The notes beneath the pieces were generated by a model. That model saw only the letters and a program-made list of their open reading frames with translations. It was not told the origin of the DNA and made no database searches. The position numbers and the translations under genes were made by a program. A stretch of 64,000 bases of DNA from Sphingomonas sp. (GTDB lineage Bacteria; Pseudomonadota; Alphaproteobacteria; Sphingomonadales; Sphingomonadaceae), in contig JAHBZH010000001.1 of NCBI GenBank assembly GCA_019635535.1, positions 1,268,995 to 1,332,994 on the forward strand, read 5' to 3'. Positions within the stretch are counted from its first letter, which is position 1, and each line of letters begins with the position of its first letter. This document shows, piece after piece, positions 19,285 through 28,742 of this stretch.

Positions 19285-19787
19285 GCGCGAGACCTTTTCC
19301 GCATTCTGAACGAGAGCCCGGATTGGATGAGCAAGGCACGGATGCGGTCGGTCATTTCCGCGCCTATTTCACTTTTTGTGATCGGAACAAACATGGCGCG
19401 GTTTATGAAGAGGATGATTAGCCGCGGCGTTTCGTCCCACTGAATGACATCTTTCCAATCCGTTCGGAACGTGCCGGAATCCTGACTGAAAACAATATCC
19501 CGATCGCTGACGGTGATCGTTCGAGACTCCGACATAGAAGGCTGCTCAGCGTAGATCGCTCGCGCTTGACGGGGGATTAGCACAAATATGAAGATGGCCA
19601 GTACGACGAGGCCGACAGGAATAGCGAGAAGAACGCTTTTCAGCCCCGAGAGCCCATCTGCTGCTGCGGCAAGAACGGCTACCAACAGGATGCCAACCGC
19701 CACCCCCAGGCCAATGCGGCGGGCGCAGAGCCGTTGGTTGTAGGCGACATAATCATCTGCCGACAAACTGTAGTGGGCGCTCGCCAT
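19281..19787 (-). CDS. YcxB-like membrane protein
   Basis: A 168-residue protein with two adjacent transmembrane segments (about 25-45 and 52-72) and a C-terminal beta-rich domain resembling YcxB ([33 protein letters not shown]). Its function is unknown. Its base composition is visibly lower in G+C than the flanking genes, with many A/T-ending codons. It is inserted between rph and rdgB, which suggests acquisition by transfer. It overlaps rdgB by 4 nt and follows rph by 3 nt, so it fits the operon neatly. Confidence 0.8.
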   Translation of the reverse strand: MASAHYSLSADDYVAYNQRLCARRIGLGVAVGILLVAVLAAAADGLSGLKSVLLAIPVGLVVLAIFIFVLIPRQARAIYAEQPSMSESRTITVSDRDIVFSQDSGTFRTDWKDVIQWDETPRLIILFINRAMFVPITKSEIGAEMTDRIRALLIQSGLSFRMRKRSRA

Positions 19788-19790
19788 GCC

Positions 19791-20507
<717 letters not shown>

Positions 20508-20592
20508 ATCATTCTCCGTTCAACGACAAGGGGCGGGCCTTAGCCAAAGCGGCGGGTCCATGCCAGCCTCTTGGGCAAAGGGGAACAGCAGC

Positions 20593-20784
20593 ATGACCGG
20601 ACGCCTTCTCTTCATCCTCGGTGGGATCGTCTTCGTCCTCGGCCTCATCTTCATGGCGCAGGGCGCGGGCTATCTCGCCTGGCCGGAAGGCACCGGCATG
20701 TACGGCGTCGCGGACTGGGTCTGGCGCGGCGCGATCGTCGCGGCGATCGGCCTGATCGTCATCGTGATCGGACGCCGCCGATAG
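20593..20784 (+). CDS. Small membrane protein, two hydrophobic segments
   Basis: A 63-residue protein with two transmembrane helices (LLFILGGIVFVLGLIFMAQGAGYLAW and IVAAIGLIVIVIGRRR). The ATG at 20593 is preceded by AAAGGGGA about 10 nt upstream; an ATG at 20560 in frame is less likely. No function is known. It lies between rph (divergent) and hrcA. Confidence 0.65.
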   Translation: MTGRLLFILGGIVFVLGLIFMAQGAGYLAWPEGTGMYGVADWVWRGAIVAAIGLIVIVIGRRR

Positions 20785-20791
20785 GCGGTAT

Positions 20792-20819
20792 TTGACCGGC
20801 GCGTGCGGCCGCCTACATC
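20792..20819 (+). promoter_or_regulatory. Candidate promoter of hrcA (possibly leaderless transcript)
   Basis: TTGACC (20792-20797), a 16-nt spacer and TACATC (20814-20819) resemble a housekeeping promoter. Transcription would begin almost at the hrcA ATG (20827), which has no Shine-Dalgarno. No CIRCE element was seen here. The -10 match is weak. Confidence 0.35.
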
Positions 20820-20826
20820 TCATCCC

Positions 20827-21867
20827 ATGACGAGCAGCATCGGCGAGATGAGCGACCGCGCGCGCGACGTGTTCCGCCTGGTCGTCGAATCCTATCTGGA
20901 GAACGGCCAGCCGGTCGGCTCGCGCACCATTTCGCGCACGTCGCTGCTCAACCTGTCGCCCGCCTCGATCCGCAACGTGATGCAGGACCTGGAGGAGACC
21001 GGCCTGCTCGCCGCGCCGCATACGTCGGCGGGGCGGGTGCCGACGGAAAGCGGCCTCCGCCTGTTCGTCGACGCGATCATGCAGGTGGCCGAGCCCCGGG
21101 CCGAGGACCGTGCCGCGATCGAGAAGCTGATCGACCGGCAGGGGCCGATCGAGGAGGCGATCAGCAACGCCACGGCGGCCTTGTCGGGCCTCTCGGCCTG
21201 TGCCGGCATCGTGCTGGTGCCCAAGGCCGAGCCGGCGCTGCGCCAGCTCGCCTTCGTGCCCTTATCGGACCGGCAGGCCGTGGCGGTGATGGTCGGCAGC
21301 GACGGCAGCGTCGAGAACCGGGTGATCGACCTGCCGCCGAGCGTCACCCATGCGACGCTCGTGGAGGCCGGCAACTTCATATCGGCGCGCCTCTCCGGCC
21401 TGACCCTGACCGACGCGCAGGCGCGGCTGGCGGCCGAGATCAAGGCGGGCGAGGCGGCGCTCGACAAGGCGGCGCGCGAACTGGTGACGCGGGGCCTCGC
21501 GCTCTGGTCGCGCGACGGGGCACGGCGGCCGGTGCTGATCGTGCGCGGCCAGGCGAACCTGATCGACGAGAGCGTGGCGGCCGATCTGGAGCGCGTCCGC
21601 CAGCTCCTCGACGAGCTGGAGGGCAAGGAGGAGATCGCCCGCCTGCTCGGCCGCGCGCGGGAGGGCGCCGCGATGAAGATCTTCATCGGATCGGAGAATG
21701 AGCTGTTTGCACTGTCCGGTTCCTCGGTTATCGCGGCGCCCTATCGCGGGGCGGACGGCCGGGTGGTCGGCGTCGTCGGTGTGATCGGCCCGACCCGGTT
21801 GAACTATGCGCGGGTGGTTCCCATGGTGGACTTCACCGCCAAGGCATTGTCGAGATTGATGGCATGA
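20827..21867 (+). CDS. hrcA: Heat-inducible transcription repressor HrcA
   Basis: HrcA represses groE-type heat-shock operons by binding CIRCE elements. The 346 residues have an N-terminal winged helix (SDRARDVFRLVVESYLENGQPVGSRTISR and the LSPASIRNVMQDLEETGLL recognition region) and the C-terminal HrcA domain. An in-frame GTG at 20803 would only add eight residues. grpE follows with a 4-nt overlap. groESL is not in the window and dnaK shows no CIRCE, so its targets lie elsewhere. Confidence 0.95.
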   Translation: MTSSIGEMSDRARDVFRLVVESYLENGQPVGSRTISRTSLLNLSPASIRNVMQDLEETGLLAAPHTSAGRVPTESGLRLFVDAIMQVAEPRAEDRAAIEKLIDRQGPIEEAISNATAALSGLSACAGIVLVPKAEPALRQLAFVPLSDRQAVAVMVGSDGSVENRVIDLPPSVTHATLVEAGNFISARLSGLTLTDAQARLAAEIKAGEAALDKAARELVTRGLALWSRDGARRPVLIVRGQANLIDESVAADLERVRQLLDELEGKEEIARLLGRAREGAAMKIFIGSENELFALSGSSVIAAPYRGADGRVVGVVGVIGPTRLNYARVVPMVDFTAKALSRLMA

Positions 21868-22403
21868 ACGAAGACGAGACGAAGACCGAAGACCTGCAGG
21901 AACAGCCGGAAGGCGCGGCGCCGGAGGAGGATCAGACCGATCCGCTGGCGACGCTGGAGAGCGAGCTGGCCGAGGTGCGCCAGCAGGTGCTCTACGCCCA
22001 GGCGGAGACGCAGAATGTCCGCCGCCGGCTGGAGCAGGAGAAGATCAACGCGGCCAGTTACGCCGCCACCGCCTTCGCCCGCGACATCCTCTCGGTGAAG
22101 GACAATCTGGAGCGGGCCTTGTCCGCCGTCCCCGCCGATCTTCGGGAAGACGAGAAGATGAAGGGCCTCGTCGCCGGCATCGAGGCGACCGGGCGCGAGA
22201 TCGAGAGCGTGTTCCAGCGCCACGGCATCGCCCGCATCGAGGCGATGGGCAAGGCGCTCGACCCGAACCTCCACCAGGCGATGATCGAGGTCCCGTCCGG
22301 CGAGGCCGAGCCCGGCACGATCGTGCAGGAAATGCAAGCCGGCTACACGATCAAGGACCGGCTGCTGCGCCCGGCTCTGGTCGGGGTGGCGAAGAAGCCG
22401 TGA
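21864..22403 (+). CDS. grpE: Nucleotide exchange factor GrpE
   Basis: GrpE releases ADP from DnaK. The 179 residues have an acidic N-terminal tail, a long coiled coil (about 25-90, LESELAEVRQQVLYAQAETQNVRRRLEQEK) and the C-terminal beta domain with NPNLHQAM-like sequence (DPNLHQAMIEVPSGEAEPGTIVQEM). Its ATG overlaps the hrcA stop. The gene ends 8 nt before the putative phhA leader promoter. Confidence 0.96.
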   Translation: MNEDETKTEDLQEQPEGAAPEEDQTDPLATLESELAEVRQQVLYAQAETQNVRRRLEQEKINAASYAATAFARDILSVKDNLERALSAVPADLREDEKMKGLVAGIEATGREIESVFQRHGIARIEAMGKALDPNLHQAMIEVPSGEAEPGTIVQEMQAGYTIKDRLLRPALVGVAKKP

Positions 22404-22411
22404 CGCCAAGC

Positions 22412-22440
22412 TTGACAGGACGCCCGCGCGCCTCGATCAT
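22412..22440 (+). promoter_or_regulatory. Promoter of the phhA leader
   Basis: A perfect -35 TTGACA (22412-22417), a 17-nt spacer and GATCAT (22435-22440, four of six consensus positions) make a convincing vegetative promoter. Transcription should begin at about 22446-22448, that is at or next to the ATG of the leader peptide. The leader ORF would then be translated from a leaderless or nearly leaderless 5' end. Confidence 0.65.
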
Positions 22441-22447
22441 CAGGGCG

Positions 22448-22510
22448 ATGCGCACGACCGTCATCTCGACCGTCTATTATTATCGGACCGCCCGGGCGGG
22501 ACCGATCTGA
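22448..22510 (+). CDS. Putative tyrosine-rich leader peptide of phhA
   Basis: A 20-codon ORF, ATG at 22448 and TGA at 22508-22510. Codons 10-12 (22475-22483) are TAT TAT TAT, three consecutive tyrosines in a GC-rich genome. The residues after them are Arg-Thr-Ala-Arg-Ala-Gly-Pro-Ile. The ORF sits between a promoter and an intrinsic terminator ahead of phenylalanine hydroxylase, the enzyme that makes tyrosine. I infer that it acts as a sensor of charged tRNA-Tyr rather than as a functional peptide. Its start lies at the predicted transcript 5' end, as described for rhizobial trpL. Confidence 0.7.
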   Translation: MRTTVISTVYYYRTARAGPI

Positions 22511-22573
22511 TGCGCGCCTAACAGGCCAGAGTTTCACGATCGCACCCCGTCCGGATTTCCGGGCGGGGTTTTT
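22484..22573 (+). promoter_or_regulatory. Putative tyrosine attenuator controlling phhA
   Basis: Segment 1 follows the Tyr codons (22484-22491) and pairs with segment 2 in a hairpin (ATCGG at 22482-22486 with CCGAT at 22502-22506; CCGC/GCGG inside). Segment 2 (22492-22500, CCGGGCGGG) is identical to the terminator 3' arm (22559-22567). It can therefore pair with the terminator 5' arm CCCGTCCGG (22546-22554) with one G-U pair. A ribosome stalled on the TAT codons would cover segment 1 and free segment 2 to block the terminator. A ribosome reaching the stop codon would cover segment 2 and allow termination. Confidence 0.65.
22545..22573 (+). terminator. Intrinsic terminator upstream of phhA
   Basis: The stem CCCCGTCCGGA (22545-22555) pairs with TCCGGGCGGGG (22558-22568), 11 bp with one G-U and a 2-nt loop as drawn. 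It is followed by TTTTT (22569-22573). It lies 23 nt before the phhA ATG, after the leader ORF, so it would end leader transcripts. It may also end read-through from hrcA-grpE. Confidence 0.85.
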
Positions 22574-22595
22574 CTTTGTGCCCGAGGAGAAACCC

Positions 22596-23435
22596 ATGAC
22601 TTCCGAAACCCATATCGGTCTCGCCGGCGCCGCTTCGCCCCCGGACGCCGCAGCGGACTGGACGATCCCGCAGGACTGGACGCGCTTCACCGCCGTGGAG
22701 CACCGGGTCTGGGACCTCCTGTTCGCGCGCCAGCAGGCCTGCCTCGAGGGGCGCGCCGCGCGCCAGTTCTTCCGGGGGCTGGACCTGCTGCGCCTGTCCA
22801 AGCCCGGCATCCCCGATTTCGATGAGCTCAACGAGCGGCTCTTCGCGCGGACCGGCTGGGCGGTGGTGTCGGTACCCGGGCTGATTCCTGACCGGGTGTT
22901 CTTCGACCATCTGAGCAAGCGCCGCTTCCCGGCCGGCAATTTCATCCGCGCGGCGACCAGCCTCGACTATCTGGAAGAGCCGGACGTCTTCCACGACGTG
23001 TTCGGCCATGTCCCGATCCTCGCCGATCCGGCGGCGGCGGACTTCATCCAGCAACTCGGCCTGCTCGGGCTGGCGGCGGACGCGAAAGGGGAGCTGGAGC
23101 GGCTCGCCCGGCTCTACTGGTACACGATCGAGTTCGGGCTCACGCTGGAGGACGGCGCGCGCCGGATCTACGGCGCGGGCATCCTCTCCAGTTTCGGCGA
23201 GAGCGTCCATGCGCTGGAGAGCGCGGCGCCGCGCCGCCGGCCCTTCGACATCGCGCGGGTGATGCGCACGCGTTACCGCACCGACAGCTTCCAGCCGCTC
23301 TATTTCGTGATCGACGGATTCGAGGCGCTGCTGAAGACGGTCGAGCAAGGGCTCGATCCGGTCTATGCGGCGCTCCGGGGAACTCCGGACTTCGATCCGG
23401 GCGAAGATGATCTCATGCGGCTCGGCGCGGACTAG
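22596..23435 (+). CDS. phhA: Phenylalanine-4-hydroxylase
   Basis: A tetrahydropterin- and Fe(II)-dependent monooxygenase converting phenylalanine to tyrosine. The 279-residue protein has the bacterial catalytic-domain length, with no regulatory ACT domain. The iron ligands are His133 and His138 (DVFHDVFGHVP) and Glu179 (YWYTIEFGL). The ATG at 22596 has GAGGAG 6 nt upstream; the in-frame GTG at 22578 precedes that site. No pterin recycling gene (phhB) is adjacent. The putative Tyr attenuator upstream points to a biosynthetic use. Confidence 0.96.
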   Translation: MTSETHIGLAGAASPPDAAADWTIPQDWTRFTAVEHRVWDLLFARQQACLEGRAARQFFRGLDLLRLSKPGIPDFDELNERLFARTGWAVVSVPGLIPDRVFFDHLSKRRFPAGNFIRAATSLDYLEEPDVFHDVFGHVPILADPAAADFIQQLGLLGLAADAKGELERLARLYWYTIEFGLTLEDGARRIYGAGILSSFGESVHALESAAPRRRPFDIARVMRTRYRTDSFQPLYFVIDGFEALLKTVEQGLDPVYAALRGTPDFDPGEDDLMRLGAD

Positions 23436-23950
23436 AAATGATCGTGCGCCATGTCGATCTCGCGCACGCCGCGCTTCTGGCGGGCGGTGTCGACGAGGCG
23501 GCGCAGATGCTCGCGGCGCTGGCGGGCGTCGGCGACGTGGGGGATGACGAGATCGCCGTGGCGGGTGGTCTCGTCGCTCGACGAGATGGCGAGCGTGCCG
23601 ATCCCGGCCCATTGGTTAAGCAGGCTGAAATTGAGCTTCACGTCCTTGATCCGGTAAAGCTCGATCTCGTCCACCGCCTTGAAGATTATGCCGGTGCGGA
23701 TGTTGAGCCGCTCCTCGGTGAAATCGTAGCTGGCGGCGAGATTCTTCACCCACACCACCACGACGATGACCAAAGCGGCGAGCGTGAGCAGCAAGGGCAG
23801 CGCGCGGCTGCCGGTTTCCACTGCGCCGACGCCGAGGGCGGTCAGCACGATGCCGGCAAGGCCGAGCGCGATCGTGGCCAGCCCGGCGGCGGTGCCGCGC
23901 AGCCAGCCCAAAGTGGAGGAACGGAACGTGTCGAGCGCCGGTTCGGTCAT
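23432..23950 (-). CDS. PH-domain membrane protein
   Basis: The 172-residue protein has two transmembrane helices (about 16-40 and 48-68) followed by a bacterial PH-like (YdbS/YdbT, bPH2) domain: YDFTEERLNIRTGIIFKAVDEIELYRIKDVKLNFS. The function is unknown. The start is the ATG at 23948-23950. Its 3' end overlaps the phhA 3' end by 4 nt in convergent orientation. Confidence 0.85.
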   Translation of the reverse strand: MTEPALDTFRSSTLGWLRGTAAGLATIALGLAGIVLTALGVGAVETGSRALPLLLTLAALVIVVVVWVKNLAASYDFTEERLNIRTGIIFKAVDEIELYRIKDVKLNFSLLNQWAGIGTLAISSSDETTRHGDLVIPHVADARQRREHLRRLVDTARQKRGVREIDMAHDHF

Positions 23951-24365
23951 ATGCGGTCCCCGAATTTGCGGCGTGGACGCTAGCACAAGCGGACGCGAAG
24001 GGAAGCGGGTTCGCCGCCGCGGCCGCAGAGGAACAAGTTTACTAAGTTGACAGGGTGGGGGGTGTTTCCCGGGGTCCCAAGGGCCGCGCGCAGCGGCGCG
24101 AAACTTCAGCTTCACCCATATGCGCGATGGTGAGCCGCGAGATTTTTTCGCGGGAGACGGGCGATTCAAAGAGCCGGTGAGCCGAGGCCGCAACCCCGAT
24201 TCGGGGCAAGCGTGACAGAGGATTTCCTACATTGGAAGCGGTGGGCGGATGCCTGCTTTCGACCCGTTGCTGCCCTTCAGCCCCTCCCTTTCAAGGGAGG
24301 GGGGATTAGCGACCGTTTCCCACCCATAGTGGACATCCAAGGCTGTCTGTCGTGCGATCGGGCGC
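23951..24365. other. 415-nt stretch without a recognisable gene
   Basis: I see no convincing ORF, tRNA or known RNA here. It holds the short palindrome at 24281-24302. It also holds a weak stem GTCTGT (24345-24350) / ACAGAC (24370-24375) that reaches into the 3' end of the next minus-strand gene. The rest is unstructured GC-rich sequence between two minus-strand genes and presumably contains the promoter of the PH-domain gene. Confidence 0.5.
24281..24302. repeat. Short perfect palindrome (CCCCTCCCTT family)
   Basis: CCCCTCCCTT (24281-24290) and AAGGGAGGGG (24293-24302) form a perfect 10-bp inverted repeat with a 2-nt centre. It is a short relative of the elements at 18530-18636 and 31488-31509. 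Confidence 0.8.
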
Positions 24366-24830
24366 TTAGACAGACTTAAAGGGCAAGGCCGCCTCCAGTT
24401 CAGCCAGCGTGGCGACCCCCGACAATGCGACGGCGCGGCGGCGCAGGAAGACGTGGCGGACGATCTCGGCCTGTTGCTCCAGCCCGTAGCGGTCCAGCGC
24501 GCGGCCGGGGATGAAGGTGTAGGCGTAGCGGCAGAAGGGGTGGCGCATCAGCGGGAGATACCAGCGGCCCTTCGTCTGCGCCTGCCAGACATGGGTCATT
24601 TCGTGGATGAAGAGGCCCTGGAGCGGTAGGGACGCCCGGGCATAATCCTCCGCCCACTGATCGCCCTTGGGATGGACCCAGATATGGCCGTCGGGCGCCA
24701 TCACCGCGCGCTTCGGATGGAGGAAGAACCATTTGCGGCGGTGGATGCGGACCGCGTCATAATCGATCGCGCCGCCGAAGATCGACGCGGCCATGGCGCG
24801 CTCGCCTTGGGTGAGCGGGCGGGAGGTCAT
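24366..24830 (-). CDS. Vgr-related HExxH protein
   Basis: A 154-residue soluble protein with a zincin-type HEMTH motif (His76, Glu77, His80) followed by VWQAQTKGRWYLP, and a later Glu in LEQQAEIVRH. Proteins like this are often labelled 'vgr related protein' in sphingomonads, but no VgrG spike domain is present. A metal-dependent peptidase-like role is only inferred. The start is at 24828-24830. It lies 18 nt downstream of the copper-chaperone-like gene. Confidence 0.75.
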   Translation of the reverse strand: MTSRPLTQGERAMAASIFGGAIDYDAVRIHRRKWFFLHPKRAVMAPDGHIWVHPKGDQWAEDYARASLPLQGLFIHEMTHVWQAQTKGRWYLPLMRHPFCRYAYTFIPGRALDRYGLEQQAEIVRHVFLRRRAVALSGVATLAELEAALPFKSV

Positions 24831-24848
24831 GTTCCCGCCCGACGGTTA

Positions 24849-25337
24849 TCAATGCCCGGCATGGCCGCCTTGGCCGGGGGCGCGCAGTTCGGCTTCGACG
24901 GTGACGGGATCGGCGCCTTCGAAGGTGAAGGTGAGCGGCAGGGTGCCGCCGGCCGCGAGCGCGGCGTCGAGGCCGAACAGCATGGCGTGCTTGCCGCCGG
25001 GCTCGAAGACGAGCGGCGCGGCGGGGGTGACGGTGGCGTCGCCGAGCGGGCCCATGCGGCTGACGCCGTCGGTCACGGTGGTTTCGTGCAGCTCGATCCG
25101 TTCGGCCTGCGGACTGGTGATGCCGGTCAGGGTGAGAGACGGCAGCGTGGTGCGGAGCGTGAAATAGCCGGCGCCGGGGCGGCCCGGCACGGCGGGCAAA
25201 GTCACGACCGCATCGTCGATCGCGACGGGCGCGTTTTCGGCGGGTGCGGCGGCGTTCGCCTGTGTGCCATTTTGCGGCGCCTGGCCGCAGGCGGTGACGA
25301 GGGAAAGGGCGGCGAGGAGGGCGAGGGCGCTTTTCAT
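24849..25337 (-). CDS. PCu(A)C family copper chaperone lipoprotein
   Basis: A periplasmic copper-binding protein, probably supplying Cu to cytochrome oxidase. The 162 residues begin with a lipoprotein signal peptide (LVTAC, Cys17). The family metal motif is complete: His84-x10-Met95-x21-His117-x-Met119 (HETTVTDGVSRM ... HAM). A C-terminal GGHAGH may bind additional metal. It is divergent from dnaK. Confidence 0.92.
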   Translation of the reverse strand: MKSALALLAALSLVTACGQAPQNGTQANAAAPAENAPVAIDDAVVTLPAVPGRPGAGYFTLRTTLPSLTLTGITSPQAERIELHETTVTDGVSRMGPLGDATVTPAAPLVFEPGGKHAMLFGLDAALAAGGTLPLTFTFEGADPVTVEAELRAPGQGGHAGH

Positions 25338-25362
25338 CCGTGCCCCATAGGCCGCGTGAGTT

Positions 25363-25390
25363 CTTGTCGCAACGGATTCGCCTCCTATAT
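25363..25390 (+). promoter_or_regulatory. RpoH (sigma-32) type promoter of dnaK
   Basis: CTTG (25363-25366), a 17-nt spacer and CCTATAT (25384-25390) match the alphaproteobacterial heat-shock sigma consensus (CTTG-N17/18-CYTATNT). It lies 80 nt upstream of the dnaK ATG. No CIRCE inverted repeat is seen, so dnaKJ appears to be controlled by RpoH and not HrcA. Confidence 0.75.
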
Positions 25391-25470
25391 CGCCACCCGA
25401 AACGCCCGTTCGCGCAAGTTTTGCAAAGCGAGCGGGCGCAGCAATTTACGAGGGGCCAAGAGGAACGATT

Positions 25471-27399
<1,929 letters not shown>

Positions 27400-27413
27400 C
27401 GCCGTGTCCCGCT

Positions 27414-27497
27414 CCGTTCGTCCTGAGCTCGTCGAAGGACTGTCCTTTCTTGCGGAAGTGAAGAAGGGCAGGGCTTCGACAGGCTCAGCCCGAACGG
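27414..27497. repeat. Dispersed inverted repeat between dnaK and dnaJ
   Basis: The left half (27414-27451, ccgttcgtcctgagctcgtc...) is mirrored by the right half (27461-27497, ...ggctcagcccgaacgg). It is the same family as 14909-14993. It would form a stable hairpin in the dnaK-dnaJ transcript and could limit read-through or protect dnaK mRNA. Confidence 0.85.
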
Positions 27498-27524
27498 TGT
27501 GGGTCAGGGGGCGCTGCGACCACC

Positions 27525-28643
27525 ATGGTTGAAACGGACTATTACGAGCTGCTCCAGGTCGAGCGGACGGCGGACGCGGGGACGATCAAGTCCGCCTATC
27601 GCCGGCTCGCGATGGAATGTCATCCCGACCGCAACGGCGGCTGCACCGACGCGGAATCGCGGTTCAAGGCGATCAGCGAGGCCTATGACTGCCTGAAGGA
27701 CCCGCAGAAGCGCGCCGCATACGACCGGTTCGGCCATACCGCGTTCCGCAACAGCGGGATGGGCGGCAATAATGGGGCGCAGGATTTCGGCTCCTTCGCC
27801 GACATTTTCGACAATATCTTCGGCGAATTCATGGGCGGGCAGCAGGGCCGGCGCGGCGATCACCGGCGCGGCTCCGATCTGCGCTACGATCTGGAGATCA
27901 GGCTGGAGGATTCCTTCGCCGGCCGCGAGGTCGAGCTGCAGGTGGACACGACCGCGCCCTGCGATCCCTGCACCGGGACGGGAGCCAGGCCGGGGACGGG
28001 CGCCAAGGCCTGCCAGATGTGCGGCGGCCACGGCCAGGTCCGCGCGCGCAACGGCTTCTTCGTGGTCCAGCAGACCTGTCCGTCCTGCCACGGCGTCGGC
28101 GAGACGATCGCCGATCCCTGCCGTTCCTGCCGCGGCGAAGGCCGGGTCGAGAAGCGCAAGACGCTGACCGTCACCATCCCCGCCGGGGTGGATGAGGGCA
28201 CCCGCATCCGGCTCGCCGGCGAGGGCGAGGCCGGGGTGCGCGGCGGGCCGTCGGGCGATCTCTACATCTTCGTCCATCTCGCGCGGCATCCGATCTTCCA
28301 GCGCGACGGCACGACCCTGTTCTGCCGCGCCCCGGTGAGCTTCACCACGGCGGCGCTGGGCGGCTGCATCGAGGTGCCGGGGCTCGACCGGCAGGTGCAC
28401 GAGATCAAGATCCCGCCCGGCATCCAGTCCGGCAAGCAGCTGCGCCAGCGCGGCGCCGGCATGCCGGTGCTGAACGGGCGGGGGCAGGGCGACATGGTGA
28501 TCGAGATCGAGGTCGAGACCCCGACGAAGCTGAGCGCCAAGCAGAAGGAGCTGCTCGAAGCCTTCCGCGAGACGGAGACCGGCGAGGAATGTCCGAACGC
28601 GAAGGGCTTCTTCCAGAAGCTCAAGGACGCGATCACGGGATAG
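27525..28643 (+). CDS. dnaJ: Chaperone protein DnaJ (Hsp40)
   Basis: Co-chaperone of DnaK, 372 residues. It has an N-terminal J domain with the HPD motif (ECHPDRNGG) and a Gly/Phe region. The zinc domain has four CxxCxGxG repeats (CDPCTGTG, CQMCGGHG, CPSCHGVG, CRSCRGEG). C-terminal substrate-binding domains follow. It is complete and cotranscribed with dnaK across a repeat. Confidence 0.98.
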   Translation: MVETDYYELLQVERTADAGTIKSAYRRLAMECHPDRNGGCTDAESRFKAISEAYDCLKDPQKRAAYDRFGHTAFRNSGMGGNNGAQDFGSFADIFDNIFGEFMGGQQGRRGDHRRGSDLRYDLEIRLEDSFAGREVELQVDTTAPCDPCTGTGARPGTGAKACQMCGGHGQVRARNGFFVVQQTCPSCHGVGETIADPCRSCRGEGRVEKRKTLTVTIPAGVDEGTRIRLAGEGEAGVRGGPSGDLYIFVHLARHPIFQRDGTTLFCRAPVSFTTAALGGCIEVPGLDRQVHEIKIPPGIQSGKQLRQRGAGMPVLNGRGQGDMVIEIEVETPTKLSAKQKELLEAFRETETGEECPNAKGFFQKLKDAITG

Positions 28644-28645
28644 CC

Positions 28646-28742
28646 CCGTCATTGCGAGGCGCGAAGCGACGAAGCAATCCAGCGGGACTCGGCAGTCGCA
28701 CTGGATTGCTTCCCCCGGCTTTCGCCGGGGTCGCAATGACGG
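28646..28742. repeat. Dispersed inverted repeat after dnaJ
   Basis: The left arm ccgtcattgcgaggcgcgaa... (28646-28682) pairs with the right arm (28701-28742, ...ggggtcgcaatgacgg). The inner parts share gaagcaatccag / ctggattgcttc. It lies between convergent dnaJ and the GST gene and may act as a bidirectional terminator. It is related to the CGTCATT-type elements at 38806 and 41340. Confidence 0.85.

Noticed and set aside
20786..20826. CIRCE element before hrcA or dnaK
   Set aside because: No TTAGCACTC-N9-GAGTGCTAA-like repeat is present at either gene.
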